DNA of 64,000 nucleotides from Gymnorhina tibicen. Lineage: Eukaryota; Chordata; Aves; Passeriformes; Artamidae. The position numbers were made by a program, and so were the translations under genes. Below, one piece after another: positions 48,066-60,900 of this stretch (positions within the stretch are counted from its first letter, which is position 1; each line of letters starts with the position of its first letter). The notes under the pieces were generated by a model that saw only the letters and a list, made by a program, of their open reading frames with translations, was not told the DNA's origin and did not search any database. Location: the NCBI GenBank assembly GCA_013399875.1, contig VXAZ01001749.1, forward strand, positions 33,429 to 97,428, given 5' to 3'.

Positions 48066-50639
48066 TGTGTCCAGCTTTTCTTTGGGCTATGAAAGACTGC
48101 TCCTCCCTGGGCTTCTGCTTCCAGCCCTGTGTCAGCTCCATGGAATGGTGTCTCCCGTGTGCCCAGCTGCTGCATGCTGCATGGGGCACGCTCAGCGGCA
48201 CCTCCAGCTCTTCTCCCCAGTTCTCCCAGGGAAGTCTGGCATTGCTCAAACTCTATTAAGGATTGCCTGGTTTGGGGTGGGAAGTAACCCTGGATGTGTG
48301 TCACTGGTGCCGAACTGGGGTAAATCTGCATTCCTGGTTAGTTCCTAGAAACATGCAGGGTGGTACTGCGTTAGCAGGTGCTCTGCCAGCCCCAGCCTGC
48401 CTGCCCACCCTCCGGCTTTTCTCTGAATCTGCCCACCCTGCAGCCGGGACCCTCTTGCTAGCTAATTCAACAGAAGCACCATTGTTCCCCCATTGCAATC
48501 TGGATCCGGTTTGTGCCGCAGGGCTGTCGGTGCACTGACCCAGCACTAATGGTGGTGGGACCGTAGCCCTGGGCAGACAGCAGCTCCAGTGCCGTGCTGG
48601 AGCTCATTCCTCGAGAAGGGAAGTGGTTAAGCAATTCTCTGCTCACTAAGGATGTTCGGGGAAGTGTTGGCTGCCTGCTGTGTGCACGGAAGTTGGTCCA
48701 AGCAGGGCTGGCCAGGCGTGAGAGGCTGCCCCTGGAGCTCAGGGGCTCTGCCGAGGATGGGTGGGGAGGCCTCTGCGCTGCTGCAAGAGTGCCCTGATCG
48801 CTGCTGAAAGGTGCTGGGGGAGCCAGGCTGTGGGTGCCCGAGGGAGCGGGGGATGCTCAGCAGCGTTGAAACGCTGGTGATGGAAGGCAGAGCTGCTGAC
48901 AGATCTCCGGCCAGTGGAGCTGTCCCCGGACAGGCCGTCTCCCCGGGCAGACCCGGGCCACCCCCACGCGTTCAGCTCTGGGGCAGACGAGGGTATTGCA
49001 GCTTGGCATGGGAAGTAAAAGCGGCCTTCAGGGAGGTGCCGGGACATGGGCTGGGATACCTCTCTAGTCCGTCACATCCCGCTGAGGATCCCTCCCTCCC
49101 GTTTTTACTTCACTTTTCAAGGCCAGAGATCCTGTTACAGTTGCCTTTATCAGGCCTCTTTGGATCTCCTCAGTGCAGATAAGGTTTGCTTGGCAAGATC
49201 CCTTGACACAGACACACTGGCCAGTGCTAATGGCTCTTTGTCAACTCATCTCCTGCCAGCTCTCCCAGCTCAGAACCACCAGCCTGCACTGCTGGAGCCT
49301 CGCCAGGCACAGCCTGGCCCCTCCTACAGGCTTCCAAGTGCCTTGCGTGACTATGGGGAGCTGGTAGGGCACTGCCCACAGCATCTCTTGTCCTGCTGAG
49401 GTGCCTGGCTGGCTCAGGGTGTCCCTGGGGGCGTGGGTTTTGGCATCCCTATGGCCGAGAGCTGCTTTTTTTGTCTGCCCATGACCTTGCTTGGCGGCGG
49501 GTGGCCAGAGCGTGGCCTTGGCGTGGAGAGTACACGGCTCCTCTTCCTTCCTTCGGCCTCGGCTAATAAAAGGCACTATCCCTGCATGACAGTGAAGTCT
49601 CTGTGGAACCCGGCCCTAGTGCACAGCCGTGCTCCCTGCAGGGCTCCAGGGCTGCCGGCTCAGCACCCAGCCTGGCCAGTCCGAAGGATCCCAGGCAGCA
49701 CCGACCAGCACAGGGTGAGTGGGGCATGGCGGAGCCCACCGTACCAGCACTGGGTGTGAACAAGATCCATCTGGTATGAGTGCCGGGGGAATGCAGTGCA
49801 GGGCTCCTGGTACCACTGCTGGAGATGTGCCCTCAAGAGGCACAGACAGGCCCGTGCAGTGCAGGGCGAGTCCCAGCCAGGCTGCCTGTCTCAGCAGCCC
49901 CACGTGCTGCACAACCGGGCACAGCAGCCCTGTAGGAATGCTGTGCCTTCTCTCGGCCAGCCTCGGCACAGGACATTGCTGCGTCACACGTGGGCCACCG
50001 CTAGCGTGTACCTTCCTCTGCCTCACCTTGGCTAAAGCTCGGTGCGGGCAGGTCCCTCCCCTTGCCTGGCACGGCTGCCGGAGGAGGAGACAGGCACCGG
50101 CCGCCCTCCTCCAGGAACAGCAGCTGAGCCCAGCCCGAGCCCAGCCCGAGCCCAGCGGGCCTCCGACTCCGCAGCCCACCCGGGCCACCAGCCACCTGCC
50201 CAGCACCCCAGGCTCCCACGGGCACAGGTAGGAGCCGGTGTGCCGTAGGGGAGACCCTGGGCACGGCACAGCTCTGGGGCATGGCACAGCCCTTGGCACA
50301 GGGCACAGCCCCATGGTACGGGCTGGGTGCTGGCAACTGGCATGAGGCAGCACTCAAGGAAGGGGCTGCGGGGTCCCTTGGCAGTGACAGGCTGGGTATC
50401 CCCACCCCTGCCATGCTCTTCCCGGGGCTGACGTGTGCCGGACTTTGCCCAAGGAGCTGTGGCAGTGGGGAGGGACAGGTACCTTGGGAGGGACGTTCCC
50501 ATCCGGCAGCATCGTGGCTGTGCCCGGGTGAGCTCCTGGTGGAGCAGATGCCCTGCATGGCTCCACCCTGCAGGTGCCTTCGCCATGGGACATCCCCAGG
50601 TGGGGCAAAGAATGGTGCAGTGACTCCTGTGTAGCTGCA
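48066..50639. other. Intergenic stretch, no gene seen
   Basis: GC-rich. Another AATAAA is at 49,565-49,570. Donor-like sites are near 49,712 and 50,228 and could belong to non-coding laminin leader exons, but nothing decides this. Confidence 0.4.
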
Positions 50640-50697
50640 CCCGCCGGTTCCTGGAGCATCNNNNNNNNNNNNNNNNCCCGCCGGTTCCTGGAGCATC
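50640..50697. repeat. 16-N gap flanked by an identical 21-base repeat
   Basis: Bases 50,640-50,660 are the same as 50,677-50,697, with 16 N between (50,661-50,676). This is what remains when two contigs that overlap are placed side by side instead of merged. Confidence 0.9.
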
Positions 50698-50739
50698 CCG
50701 CCATGCCGGCCCCCACGCCTCACTGCCAGTAGCAGCAGG

Positions 50740-51350
50740 CACGTTCCTGCCGCGCCGTGCCGGGAGCCCAGGGAACGCGGTGCCTCTGGCTCGCCAGCCC
50801 ACGAGGCGCCCTTTTGTTTGCCGGCGGGGCCCACCGTGCCGCCCGGGGGCCGGGGCGTGCCCGGGCTGCCGACGCCTGGCCGGCCTGGCCTCCGCGGGCG
50901 GGCGGGCGGCGGGGGCCTCCAGGCAGAAGGAATCGGCAGTGACATTCCCGTAGCCTGGAGACCGCCGTCCCTTTCAGCGGGCAGCCCATTTGAATAAGAA
51001 TCGTTCACGGGGAAGGGGGGCCACCAGCCGCCATCCCATCGCTGCCCTTGCCCCAGCTCACTTCTGCGCGCCCAGCCCAGGGGCAGCGGGTCCCACGCCG
51101 CCCTCGCCCCTGGCCTTGGTCCCGTCGGACGCCGCAGGACGCCAGGTACCGGGGGTTCGCGGGGCTCGGGGACCCTCGTGCCAGCACGTGGCTCTGTACC
51201 ACCTTGCCTACCGCCCTGGCATGGCTTCGAGCGGGGCGGGTGCCAGGACAGAGTCGCGGCTCCCCCCGCCGCCCCGAGCCCCCCTGCCCTGGGCTGGCTC
51301 CGTGCGGGGGACAGGAGAGATGTGTTTGGGCAGAGCCGGGACCAGGCTTT
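50740..51350 (+). promoter_or_regulatory. CpG island upstream of the laminin gene
   Basis: CpG-rich sequence about 0.6-1.2 kb before the laminin start codon. A donor-like CCAG|GTACC at 51,145/51,146 and an acceptor ccaccag ending at 51,896 would give a non-coding first exon and an intron of about 750 bp, leaving a leader of 19 bases in the ATG exon. Inference from motifs only. Confidence 0.5.
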
Positions 51351-51915
51351 GATCCAGCACTTGCGAGGCTGGGAGCGGGAAGTACCGGGAGAGAAGGAAA
51401 CACAAAAGGCAGCTCCAACCTAAATTTAACAGCGGGACCCCGGCCAGAGTCAGGGACGCCCTTGCCCAGCCGGCTCCGGCGTTCCTGGCTCCCCTCCCAG
51501 CCTGGCCCTGGCCCGGTGCTGGTACCCCCCAGGGACACTAGTGACACTCAAAAGGATAGATCCATTCTGAGCCAGGCAGGATGCAGCATGGCACAGTTTG
51601 TGCCAGCTCTGGGGGGCCATAGCAGGGCTGTGTGCCTGGCTGTGTGTGTGACAGTCCCCCAGAGCTACTCAGGTGGGCACTGGATGTCATCCTGGAGGAC
51701 TTTGAGACCCAACTGCCCCATCTGACCCTAATTCCTAGCGTTGTCCCTGGAAAGCACCATCATGCCAGTGGGGGGGGAGGGGGTGCATCCTGGGCTGCAC
51801 TGTTGTGCTAGAGCCAGGAGAGGACAGGCACCATCTGCCCTGCACCCCATGCCATACCCTGCACCCTACCGCAGTGCCATCTCCGTGTCCCACCAGGCAG
51901 ATCCCGTGGTTGCCC

Positions 51916-54900
51916 ATGGACCTCCTGGCACTTGCTCTCCTCCTGGGTAAGCGTTGGTCTCGGGGGCACCCTGCGTACCCACAGGGCTGGGAGCTGTGGT
52001 TCAGGGACCTCAGTCTGGGTGGAGGGTGCTGGGCAGTGGAGGTGGTGGCAATGGCGATGCTCCCTGGCTGGCAGCGGCCATGGCCTGACTGCCACAAAAC
52101 CCAGCGCGGAATCCAGGCTGCACTAAGCCCTGTCGGGATTAGCAAGCGCCTGACCTGGCTCCCGACTCCCCCCCGGCACTGCTCGGCACCCTGGGGCTGC
52201 CCGGGCCCCCAGGAGCACGGGCAGCCCAGCCCCCCTCTCACCCTGCTCCCTGCCCCTGGTCACAAGGCCGTGGTGCTGCTGCCAGCACCTTTCCGGATCA
52301 TGGAGCTTCGTGCTGCATCAGTGGGTCGAGATGCAGGGATGGGACGGGATGGGACGGCTGGGGGTGGGGTGGGTGCATGGGGGAGCGGGGAGTGCCCAGG
52401 CGCCCCAGCGCAGCCCCCAACCCATGCCCTCATGCTCTCTGCAGTGGGGGGACTGGTGGCAGGGGGCTGGCAGGAGCCTGACCTGAGCCACAGCTGCGCC
52501 CGTGGCAGCTGCTACCCGGCCACTGGGAACCTGCTGGTGGGGCGAGCCACCCGCCTGAGTGCCACCTCCACCTGCGGGCTGGACGGGCCCCAGGAGTACT
52601 GCATTGTCAGCCACCTCCAGGTGAGCCCACCCAGCCCCAGAACGGCTCTGGCATAGACCCACAGAGCCAGGCACTGGTGCAGCCTCCAGTCACTCATCCC
52701 TGATGGTGCCACTTCCTGGCACAGGACTCGGAGAAATGCTTCACCTGTGACTCACGTGACCCATCCCTGCCTGAGAGCCACCGCATTGAGAATGTCATCT
52801 ACCTGAGCAGCCCCCATGACCGACGGACCTGGTGGCAGTCGGAGAATGGTGAGGTCAGGGTGGCAGTGGGATTGCCCCATGTGCATATGCTGTGGGGCTG
52901 CGTGGCCATGTGGGTCTTCCCCAGCCTCAGCCATCTCTGTCTCTCTCTGTCTCCCAGGTGTGGAGCACGTCAGCATCCGCCTGGACCTGGAGGGCGAGTT
53001 CCACTTCACCCACCTCATCATGAAATTTAAAGTGGGTCCTGGCACATGGATGCCTGGGATGGGATGGGATGGGATGGGATGGGATGGGATGGGATGGGAT
53101 GGGATGGGATGGGACAGGATGGATCCAGGGGAGCTGTGGGTCTGGCCCCCATCCCATCTGGGTGTCCTGCAGACCTTCCGCCCTGCAGCCATGCTGGTGG
53201 AGCGCTCGGCCGACTTCGGGCGCACCTGGAAGGTGTATCGCTACTTTGCCTACAACTGCTCCAAGCTCTTCCCTGGAATCCCCAACCACCCCTCGGGGCT
53301 CATGGATGAGGTGCTGTGTGACCAGCGCTACTCCGAGATCGAGCCCTCCAGCCATGGGGAGGTGCGTGGGGATAGGGCGTTGCAGAGCAGGGCCAGGGGT
53401 CTGGGTGGAATGTGATCACCCATTCCTTCCTTCTCACAGGTCATCTTCAAGGTGCTGGACCCCTCCATTCCCGTAGCAGATCCCTACAGCCCAGACATCC
53501 AGGGTATGTGGCCAGGGGTGTCGGGGACATGGGGCTGGCTGGTGTCAGGGCAGGTGCTGACAGTGACGCGCCCCCAGGCCTGCTGCGTGTCACCAACCTG
53601 CGTGTGAACCTCACCAAGCTGCACACGCTGGGGGACAACCTGCTGGACTCACGGCGGGAGGTGCTGCACAAGTACTACTACGCTGTGGATGAACTGGTGC
53701 TGCGCGGGAGCTGCTTCTGCCACGGCCACGCTGCCAACTGTGCCCCGGCACCGGATGCCCCAACACCCTCTGTCCCCGGCATGGTGAGGTGCACACACCC
53801 ACCAGCATGGCACAGTGCCCCATGGGACCCAGCAGCCACACTGAGCTGGGTGCTCCCCCCAGATCCACGGGCGCTGTGTCTGCGAGCACCACACGCAGGG
53901 GCTGAACTGTGAGCGCTGCGAGGACTTCTACCAAGACCTGCCCTGGCGCCCGGCCGAGGGCTCCAGCACCAACGCCTGTCGCCGTGAGTGCCAGGGCTAT
54001 CAGGCTGTGCTGTGCCAGGGGTTTTGGGGTGCTGCACAGTGGGATGTGGTTTGGTGGTGACTGGCATCATTCAGGCTGGCTGGGGGTGTTTGGGGTGCTG
54101 CAGGCTGTACTTTGGGGGAGGATTGGGGTTGTGGTGCTGCACATCAGAGTAAGGAGAGTCCAGGCAGAGGAGGTTTGGCACTGGGGGTGCTGCCTGCCAG
54201 GTGTGAGCTGTGGTGCCGCATGCCGTGCCCTGGTGCTGTCCCCGCAGGCTGTGACTGCAATGAGCACTCGCGGCGGTGCCACTTTGACATGGCCGTGTTC
54301 CTGGCCACGGGGAACACCAGTGGAGGTGTATGTGATGGCTGCCAGCACAACACTATGGGCCGTCGCTGTCACCTCTGCAAGCCCTTCTACTACCGGCACC
54401 CTCGCTCCGACATCCGGTCCCCCACTGCCTGTGCCCGTGAGTGTCCTGGGACCCCAGCCCCACGGCTTGTGCCAGCCCTATGGCTCCCGCTGCTACCTGC
54501 CCCAGCCTCACAGCTCCTGGTACCAGCAGCCAGAACTCCTCATGATTCTTTCTCTTGGCAGCGTGCGATTGTGACCCAGCAGGCTCGCTGGATGGAGGTG
54601 CCTGCGATGGGCACACGGACGTGGCGCTGGGCATGATTGCGGGGCAGTGCCGCTGCAAGGAGAATGTGGCCGGTCCTCGCTGTGACCGCTGCCGGCATGG
54701 CGCCTACGGCCTCAGCCATGGCGACCCACAGGGCTGCCAGCGTGAGCTGGGAGCCAGGGACGGCATGGGAGGAGGGATGGGGATGGGGATGGGGATGGGG
54801 ATGGGGATGGGGGGATGATGGAGGGGTAGGGATGTAGGGATGAAGTTTGGGGGATGGAGAATGAAGGGATGAAGTTGGAGGGATGGGGGGAATGGAGGGA

Positions 54901-57900
54901 TGGGGGATGAAGTTGGAGGGATGGGGAATGGAGGGATGGGGAATGAAGGGATGGATGAGGATGGAGGAATGGAAGTAGAGGTATGGTGATGGAGGGATGA
55001 GGATGGAAACATCTGGGATAGAGGGATGGAGATTGAAGGATGGAGGATGGAGGAATGTGGCATAGTTGTGTGAGAATGGATGGAGGGATGGTGATGGAGG
55101 GATGGGGATAGAAGGGATGAAGATAGATGGATGGATATGGGATGGGGAAGGAGGGCCATGAAGCATGTGGACTGTGGTCCCACTGGCACCCCCTCACGTG
55201 TGCGTGTGCGGGGGCAGCATGCAGGTGTGACCCACGGGGTACGGTGGCGGGCAGCTCCCTGTGTGACCCCATCAGTGGGGACTGCTACTGCAAACGCTTC
55301 GTGGCTGGGCGCTCCTGCAGCCAGTGCGTGGTGAGTGCCCCAGCCTGCCCCACACCATGGCTGTGGGTCTGACTTTCCCCAACCCCATGACAACCCCCAG
55401 GGCTGGGTTGGCCCCACACCTGCCCTACATGTCCCCTCCTCACTGCAGCCCGAGTTCTGGGGTCTGAGCTATGACTTGGGGGGCTGCCGGCCCTGCGCCT
55501 GCGACTTCGGGGGAGCCTACAACAACCGGTGGGGGCCAGCACAGCACCTGGAGGGGCATGGGTGGGGGTGAGAGTGGGGACAGGGCTGGGGGTCACACGT
55601 GGCGGGAGGGAGGGATGGGGACAAAGCTGGGGAGATATGGGGGGCGGGATGGAGGGAGAAAGAGAGGGATCTCTATCCCCAGAGATGGAGGGATGGGGAC
55701 AGAGATGGAAGTAGGGATGGATGAAGATATAGACAGACAGAAGAACAGATGAAGGGACAGGATGGTCACCCCCAGGTGCTCCATGGAGGATGGGGCATGC
55801 CCCTGCCGTCCCCACATCATGGGGCGGCAGTGCGACCAGGTACAACCCGGCTTCTTCTGCGCCCCCCTCGACTACTACACCTATGAGGCCGAGCAGGCCA
55901 GCGGCCATGGCCACAGCCATCCTCAGCTCCCGGTGAGTCTCCTTGGGGGTTCCTGTGCTTGTGCATGGCTGTCACTGTGCACCATGCTCCATGCATAGCT
56001 GTCGCTGTGCTCTATGCATGGCTGTCACCCTGTCCTGCCATGTGGCTGTCACCATGCCCTGTGCATGGCTGTCCTTGTGCACGGCTGTCCCTGTGCATGG
56101 CCACCATCCCCTGACCCTGTCCCTGCAGGGTGCCATTCGGGCAGAGGTGCCCCAGGACTGCCTGGAGTATGACACCAGGGAGCTGGGGGGGCGGAAGGGA
56201 CGCTCACGGCATCAGCGCAGCCCCCCCCGTGCCCCCCAGTCCCCTATCCCCTCGCGCCGCAGCCACCAGCAGCCCCCCAAGGTGAGCCCTGGGACAGCGG
56301 GAGAGGGCACAGCAAGGCACTGCAGGGCAGCAGTGCCCAGGGGGCCGAGCCAGGGCCAAACTGTGCTGGTGCCCTGCCCAGCTGGATGTGGAGAAGGTGG
56401 TGCGGGACAGTGCCGGGCGCATGGTGACGTGGACAGGCTTGGGGTTCTCCCGGGTGCGGGACGGGGCTGGNTCCCTGTGTGACCCCATCAGTGGGGACTG
56501 CTACTGCAAACGCTTCGTGGCTGGGCGCTCCTGCAGCCAGTGCGTGGTGAGTGCCCCAGCCTGCCCCACACCATGGCTGTGGGTCTGACTTTCCCCAACC
56601 CCATGACAACCCCCAGGGCTGGGTTGGCCCCACACCTGCCCTACATGTCCCCTCCTCACTGCAGCCCGAGTTCTGGGGTCTGAGCTATGACTTGGGGGGC
56701 TGCCGGCCCTGCGCCTGCGACTTCGGGGGAGCCTACAACAACCGGTGGGGGCCAGCACAGCACCTGGAGGGGCATGGGTGGGGGTGAGAGTGGGGACAGG
56801 GCTGGGGGTCACACGTGGCGGGAGGGAGGGATGGGGACAAAGCTGGGGAGATATGGGGGGCGGGATGGAGGGAGAAAGAGAGGGATCTCTATCCCCAGAG
56901 ATGGAGGGATGGGGACAGAGATGGAAGTAGGGATGGATGAAGATATAGACAGACAGAAGAACAGATGAAGGGACAGGATGGTCACCCCCAGGTGCTCCAT
57001 GGAGGATGGGGCATGCCCCTGCCGTCCCCACATCATGGGGCGGCAGTGTGACCAGGTACAACCCGGCTTCTTCTGCGCCCCCCTCGACTACTACACCTAT
57101 GAGGCCGAGCAGGCCAGCGGCCATGGCCACAGCCATCCTCAGCTCCCGGTGAGTCTCCTTGGGGGTTCCTGTGCTTGTGCATGGCTGTCACTGTGCACCA
57201 TGCTCCATGCATAGCTGTCGCTGTGCTCTATGCATGGCTGTCACCCTGTCCTGCCATGTGGCTGTCACCATGCCCTGTGCATGGCTGTCCTTGTGCACGG
57301 CTGTCCCTGTGCATGGCCACCATCCCCTGACCCTGTCCCTGCAGGGTGCCATTCGGGCAGAGGTGCCCCAGGACTGCCTGGAGTATGACACCAGGGAGCT
57401 GGGGGGGCGGAAGGGACGCTCACGGCATCAGCGCAGCCCCCCCCGTGCCCCCCAGTCCCCTATCCCCTCGCGCCGCAGCCACCAGCAGCCCCCCAAGGTG
57501 AGCCCTGGGACAGCGGGAGAGGGCACAGCAAGGCACTGCAGGGCAGCAGTGCCCAGGGGGCCGAGCCAGGGCCAAACTGTGCTGGTGCCCTGCCCAGCTG
57601 GATGTGGAGAAGGTGGTGCGGGACAGTGCCGGGCGCATGGTGACGTGGACAGGCTTGGGGTTCTCCCGGGTGCGGGACGGGGCTGGCCTGACCTTCCGTG
57701 TGGACAATGTGCCCTACCCCATGGACTACGAGCTGCTGCTGCGCTACGAGCCCGAGGTGAGCATGGCCACAACCATGGCCACGGCATGTATGGCACAGCA
57801 CAGCCCTGACTCTGCCTTGCCTGTTGCCACAGTCAGCCGAGGACTGGGAGGCCGTGGTCAGTGTGAGCTCCCGGGTGCTGCCCACCAGCTCTCGCTGTGG

Positions 57901-60900
57901 GAACCTGCTGCCCTCCGAGCAGATGTACCGCGAGAGTCTGCCCCACAGCCAGAGGTGCAATGGGATGGGCTGGGGTGGGCTGGGGATGGGGACAAGGAAG
58001 GTGGTTGGGTCCTGTTGCTATCCTTTTGCTGTCTCCACGGCCCTGCTGTGCCCGTGCCCCAACACCTGACTCTGTACAGGTATGTGCTGCTGTCCCGGCC
58101 CTTCTGCTTCGAGCCCAACACCCCTTACGAGGTGACCATGCGGCTTCAACGGGCCGGTGTCACCCAGCGCCACCCTGGTGCCTTCATCCTCATCGACTCG
58201 GTGAGGGGGGCCCCACTGTGCCTTGTGCCTGGGGCTTGCTTGGCAGGAGTGGGATCGTGGGCAGGGACAGGGAACCACGGGCTGGAGTGGGAAGTGGCCA
58301 CCCTCTGGGGATGTACATTGGGTGGGGATGGGGATGAGATGAGGATGGGGATGGGAATGGGATGGGGATGGGAATGGGATGGGGATGGGATGGGAATGGG
58401 GATGGGAATGAGAATTGGGAAGGAGAAGTAGATGTTGATGGGGAAGGGGATATCAATAAGATTGGAGACTTAGATAGAGTTGGGTTTGGCACAGGGATGT
58501 CAGCATGGAAGGGGATAAGGAAGTCTTTGGGGATGGCAATTTATATGGGAATATCAATGGGGTTGGGGGTGTCAGTGGAGCTGGGGCTGTTGATGGAGCC
58601 GGGGTGGTTGACCCCAGCAGCACTGGGACTGTCCTGGAGCACATGGATCCAGCCTAGTGGTAGGTCACATAATGGGGGCTGGCTATGCCCCCCAGCCCCA
58701 TCTCCTCTTCCCTTCCCACAGTTGGTGCTCCTGCCACGGGTGTCGGAGTTACCAGGCTTCCATGGGGCAGAGGCAGCAGCACGCCAGGAGGAGCTGGAGC
58801 GGTACCAGTGCCTGGAGGTGTTTCGCATGGCCCCCCCCCATCCCCTGGCCCAGGCCTGTGCCCGCCTGGTCTGCAGCATCTCAGCCCTGATGCATGGCGG
58901 GGCACTGCGTGAGTGGGGAGCCTGCGGGGATGGGACTGACGAGTGGGCAGGGGTGGAGCCCTGCCCGGGGCAGTGGGTCAGGATATGCCCATGCCCATGG
59001 CAAGGTGGGCAGGAGAGTAGTGACAGGGCACGGGCAGGTGTGGGCAGGTGCAGGCAAGGCAGCCCTGGCCCCACACTGGTCCTGCTCCTGCAGCCTGCCA
59101 GTGCGACCCACAGGGCTCCCGCAGCAGCGAGTGCCAGGTACAGGGAGGGCAGTGCGAGTGCAAGCCCCACGTCATCGGCCGACACTGCGATCGCTGTGCC
59201 CCAGGCAGCTACGGCTTTGGGCCCCTGGGATGCAGCCGTGAGTAGTGGGATCTTCATCTGCTAGGAATCGCTCTCTCCTGTCTGTCCAGCCATCAACCCC
59301 TGTTCACTGCCCTGTTCACTTGTCTGTCTGTCTATCTGTCTGTGCATGTGTCCATCTCAGCCCTGCTGTCCTGCAGCCCATGGGTTCAGTCCCAGTTATC
59401 CATCCATCCATCCATCCATCCATCCATCCATCCATCCATCCATCCATCCATCCACATGAGCCCCCTGTGAGCATTGTGCTACCTTCCACTCGTCTGTCTG
59501 TCCGTTCATGTTCTTGTGTCCACATGAGCCCTTCTGTGCCACAGCCCATGGAGCGAGCATGTTCTGGGTGCTGGTCCCCTGCCTGTCTGTCTGTCTGTCC
59601 ATCCCTGTGTCCCTGCATCCATGTGCCTGACCTGAGTTGTGCTGCCCTGCAGCCTGCACCTGCTCCCCAGAGGGCTCGGTGTCCCAGCTGTGTGATGAGG
59701 TGAGCGGGCAGTGCCGGTGCCAGCCCGGCACTGTGGGCCGGCAGTGTGACCAGTGCCAGCCCGGGCACTGGGGCTTCCCTGCCTGCCAGCCCTGCCAGTG
59801 CAATGGGCATGCTGAGGAGTGCGACCCCCGGACAGGCACCTGCCTGCGATGCCGTGACCACACGGATGGACGGCACTGTGAGAGGTGAGCCAGGTCCCAG
59901 AGGAGGGGATGGCATGGCATGGCATGGCAGGGCGTGGCACGGTGTGGCGTGGCGTGGCGTGGCGTGGCGTGGCGTGGCGTGGCGTGGCGTGGCGTGGTGT
60001 GGCGTGGTGTGGCATGGTGCAGGATGGGATCGATACAATGGGGTAGGATAGGATGAGATATGATGGTATGAGTTATATTGGAATGGTGGGATGGGTTGAG
60101 ATGGGATGGGNGATGGGATGGGATGGGACGGATACAACTGGTTAGGATAGGGTGAGATATGATGGTATGGGATACGATGCTATGGGATATGATGGAATGA
60201 GATGGGATGGTGGGATGGTATATGATGGATGGGAGGGACCCATTGGGTCCCTCCTTGTCCTTTCAGGTGCCAGGAAGGTTACTATGGGAACCCTGTGCTG
60301 GGCTCGGGGCAGCAGTGCCGGCCCTGCCCCTGCCCTGGCTACCCTGGCACACGGCATTACCACGGGAGCGCCTGCCACGCCGATGACGAGACCCACCACA
60401 TCGTCTGTCTCTGCACCCCTGGATACGCGGGTGAGGGGCAGAGCAGGCACAGTGCAGCGGGGACCCGCTGCGCTGGGGCTGCGGGACTCCAGCACCTACA
60501 GCCCCCGATCTCTGCAGGGCCCCGCTGTGACCGCTGCTCCCCTGGTTACTTTGGGACTCCGGAGATGGAGGGGGGGGTGTGCCGGCCCTGCCAGTGCAAC
60601 AACAACATCGACGCCAGCGACCCGGAGGGCTGCGACCCCCGCACGGGGCAGTGCCTGCGCTGCCTGTACCACACCACTGGGCCACACTGTGCCCAGTGCC
60701 AGCCTGGCTACTACGGCAATGCCCTGCAGCGCAGCTGCCGGCGTGAGCGGGGCGGGGGCCTCTGCGGGGCTGGGGCTGCACGGGGGTTTGGGATGGGAGG
60801 TTGAAGTGATGCAAGGGCTCAAGGTAGGGAAGAGGCAGGGGGCTGTGGTTGGGTGTGGGGTGATTGGGGTTGGGTTGGGGAGAATTTTGGGGTGATGGGG

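Noticed and set aside
50001..51008. A 335-codon minus-strand open frame across the 16-N gap
   Set aside because: GC-rich antisense frame interrupted by unknown bases; no recognisable domain.
54540..55166. A 208-codon minus-strand open frame rich in His, Pro, Ser, Ile
   Set aside because: It is the translation of the GGGAT/GGGATGGA repeat in a laminin intron, read in antisense; low complexity, no motifs.
55256..56470. Genuine exon duplication adding LE modules to the laminin chain
   Set aside because: Introns are as identical as exons, the join is an N in mid-exon, and one silent difference fits allelic variation; an assembly artefact is far more likely.
59398..59453. Regular repeat spacing that might suggest a CRISPR-like array
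   Set aside because: It is a plain tetranucleotide microsatellite without spacers, in a vertebrate intron.
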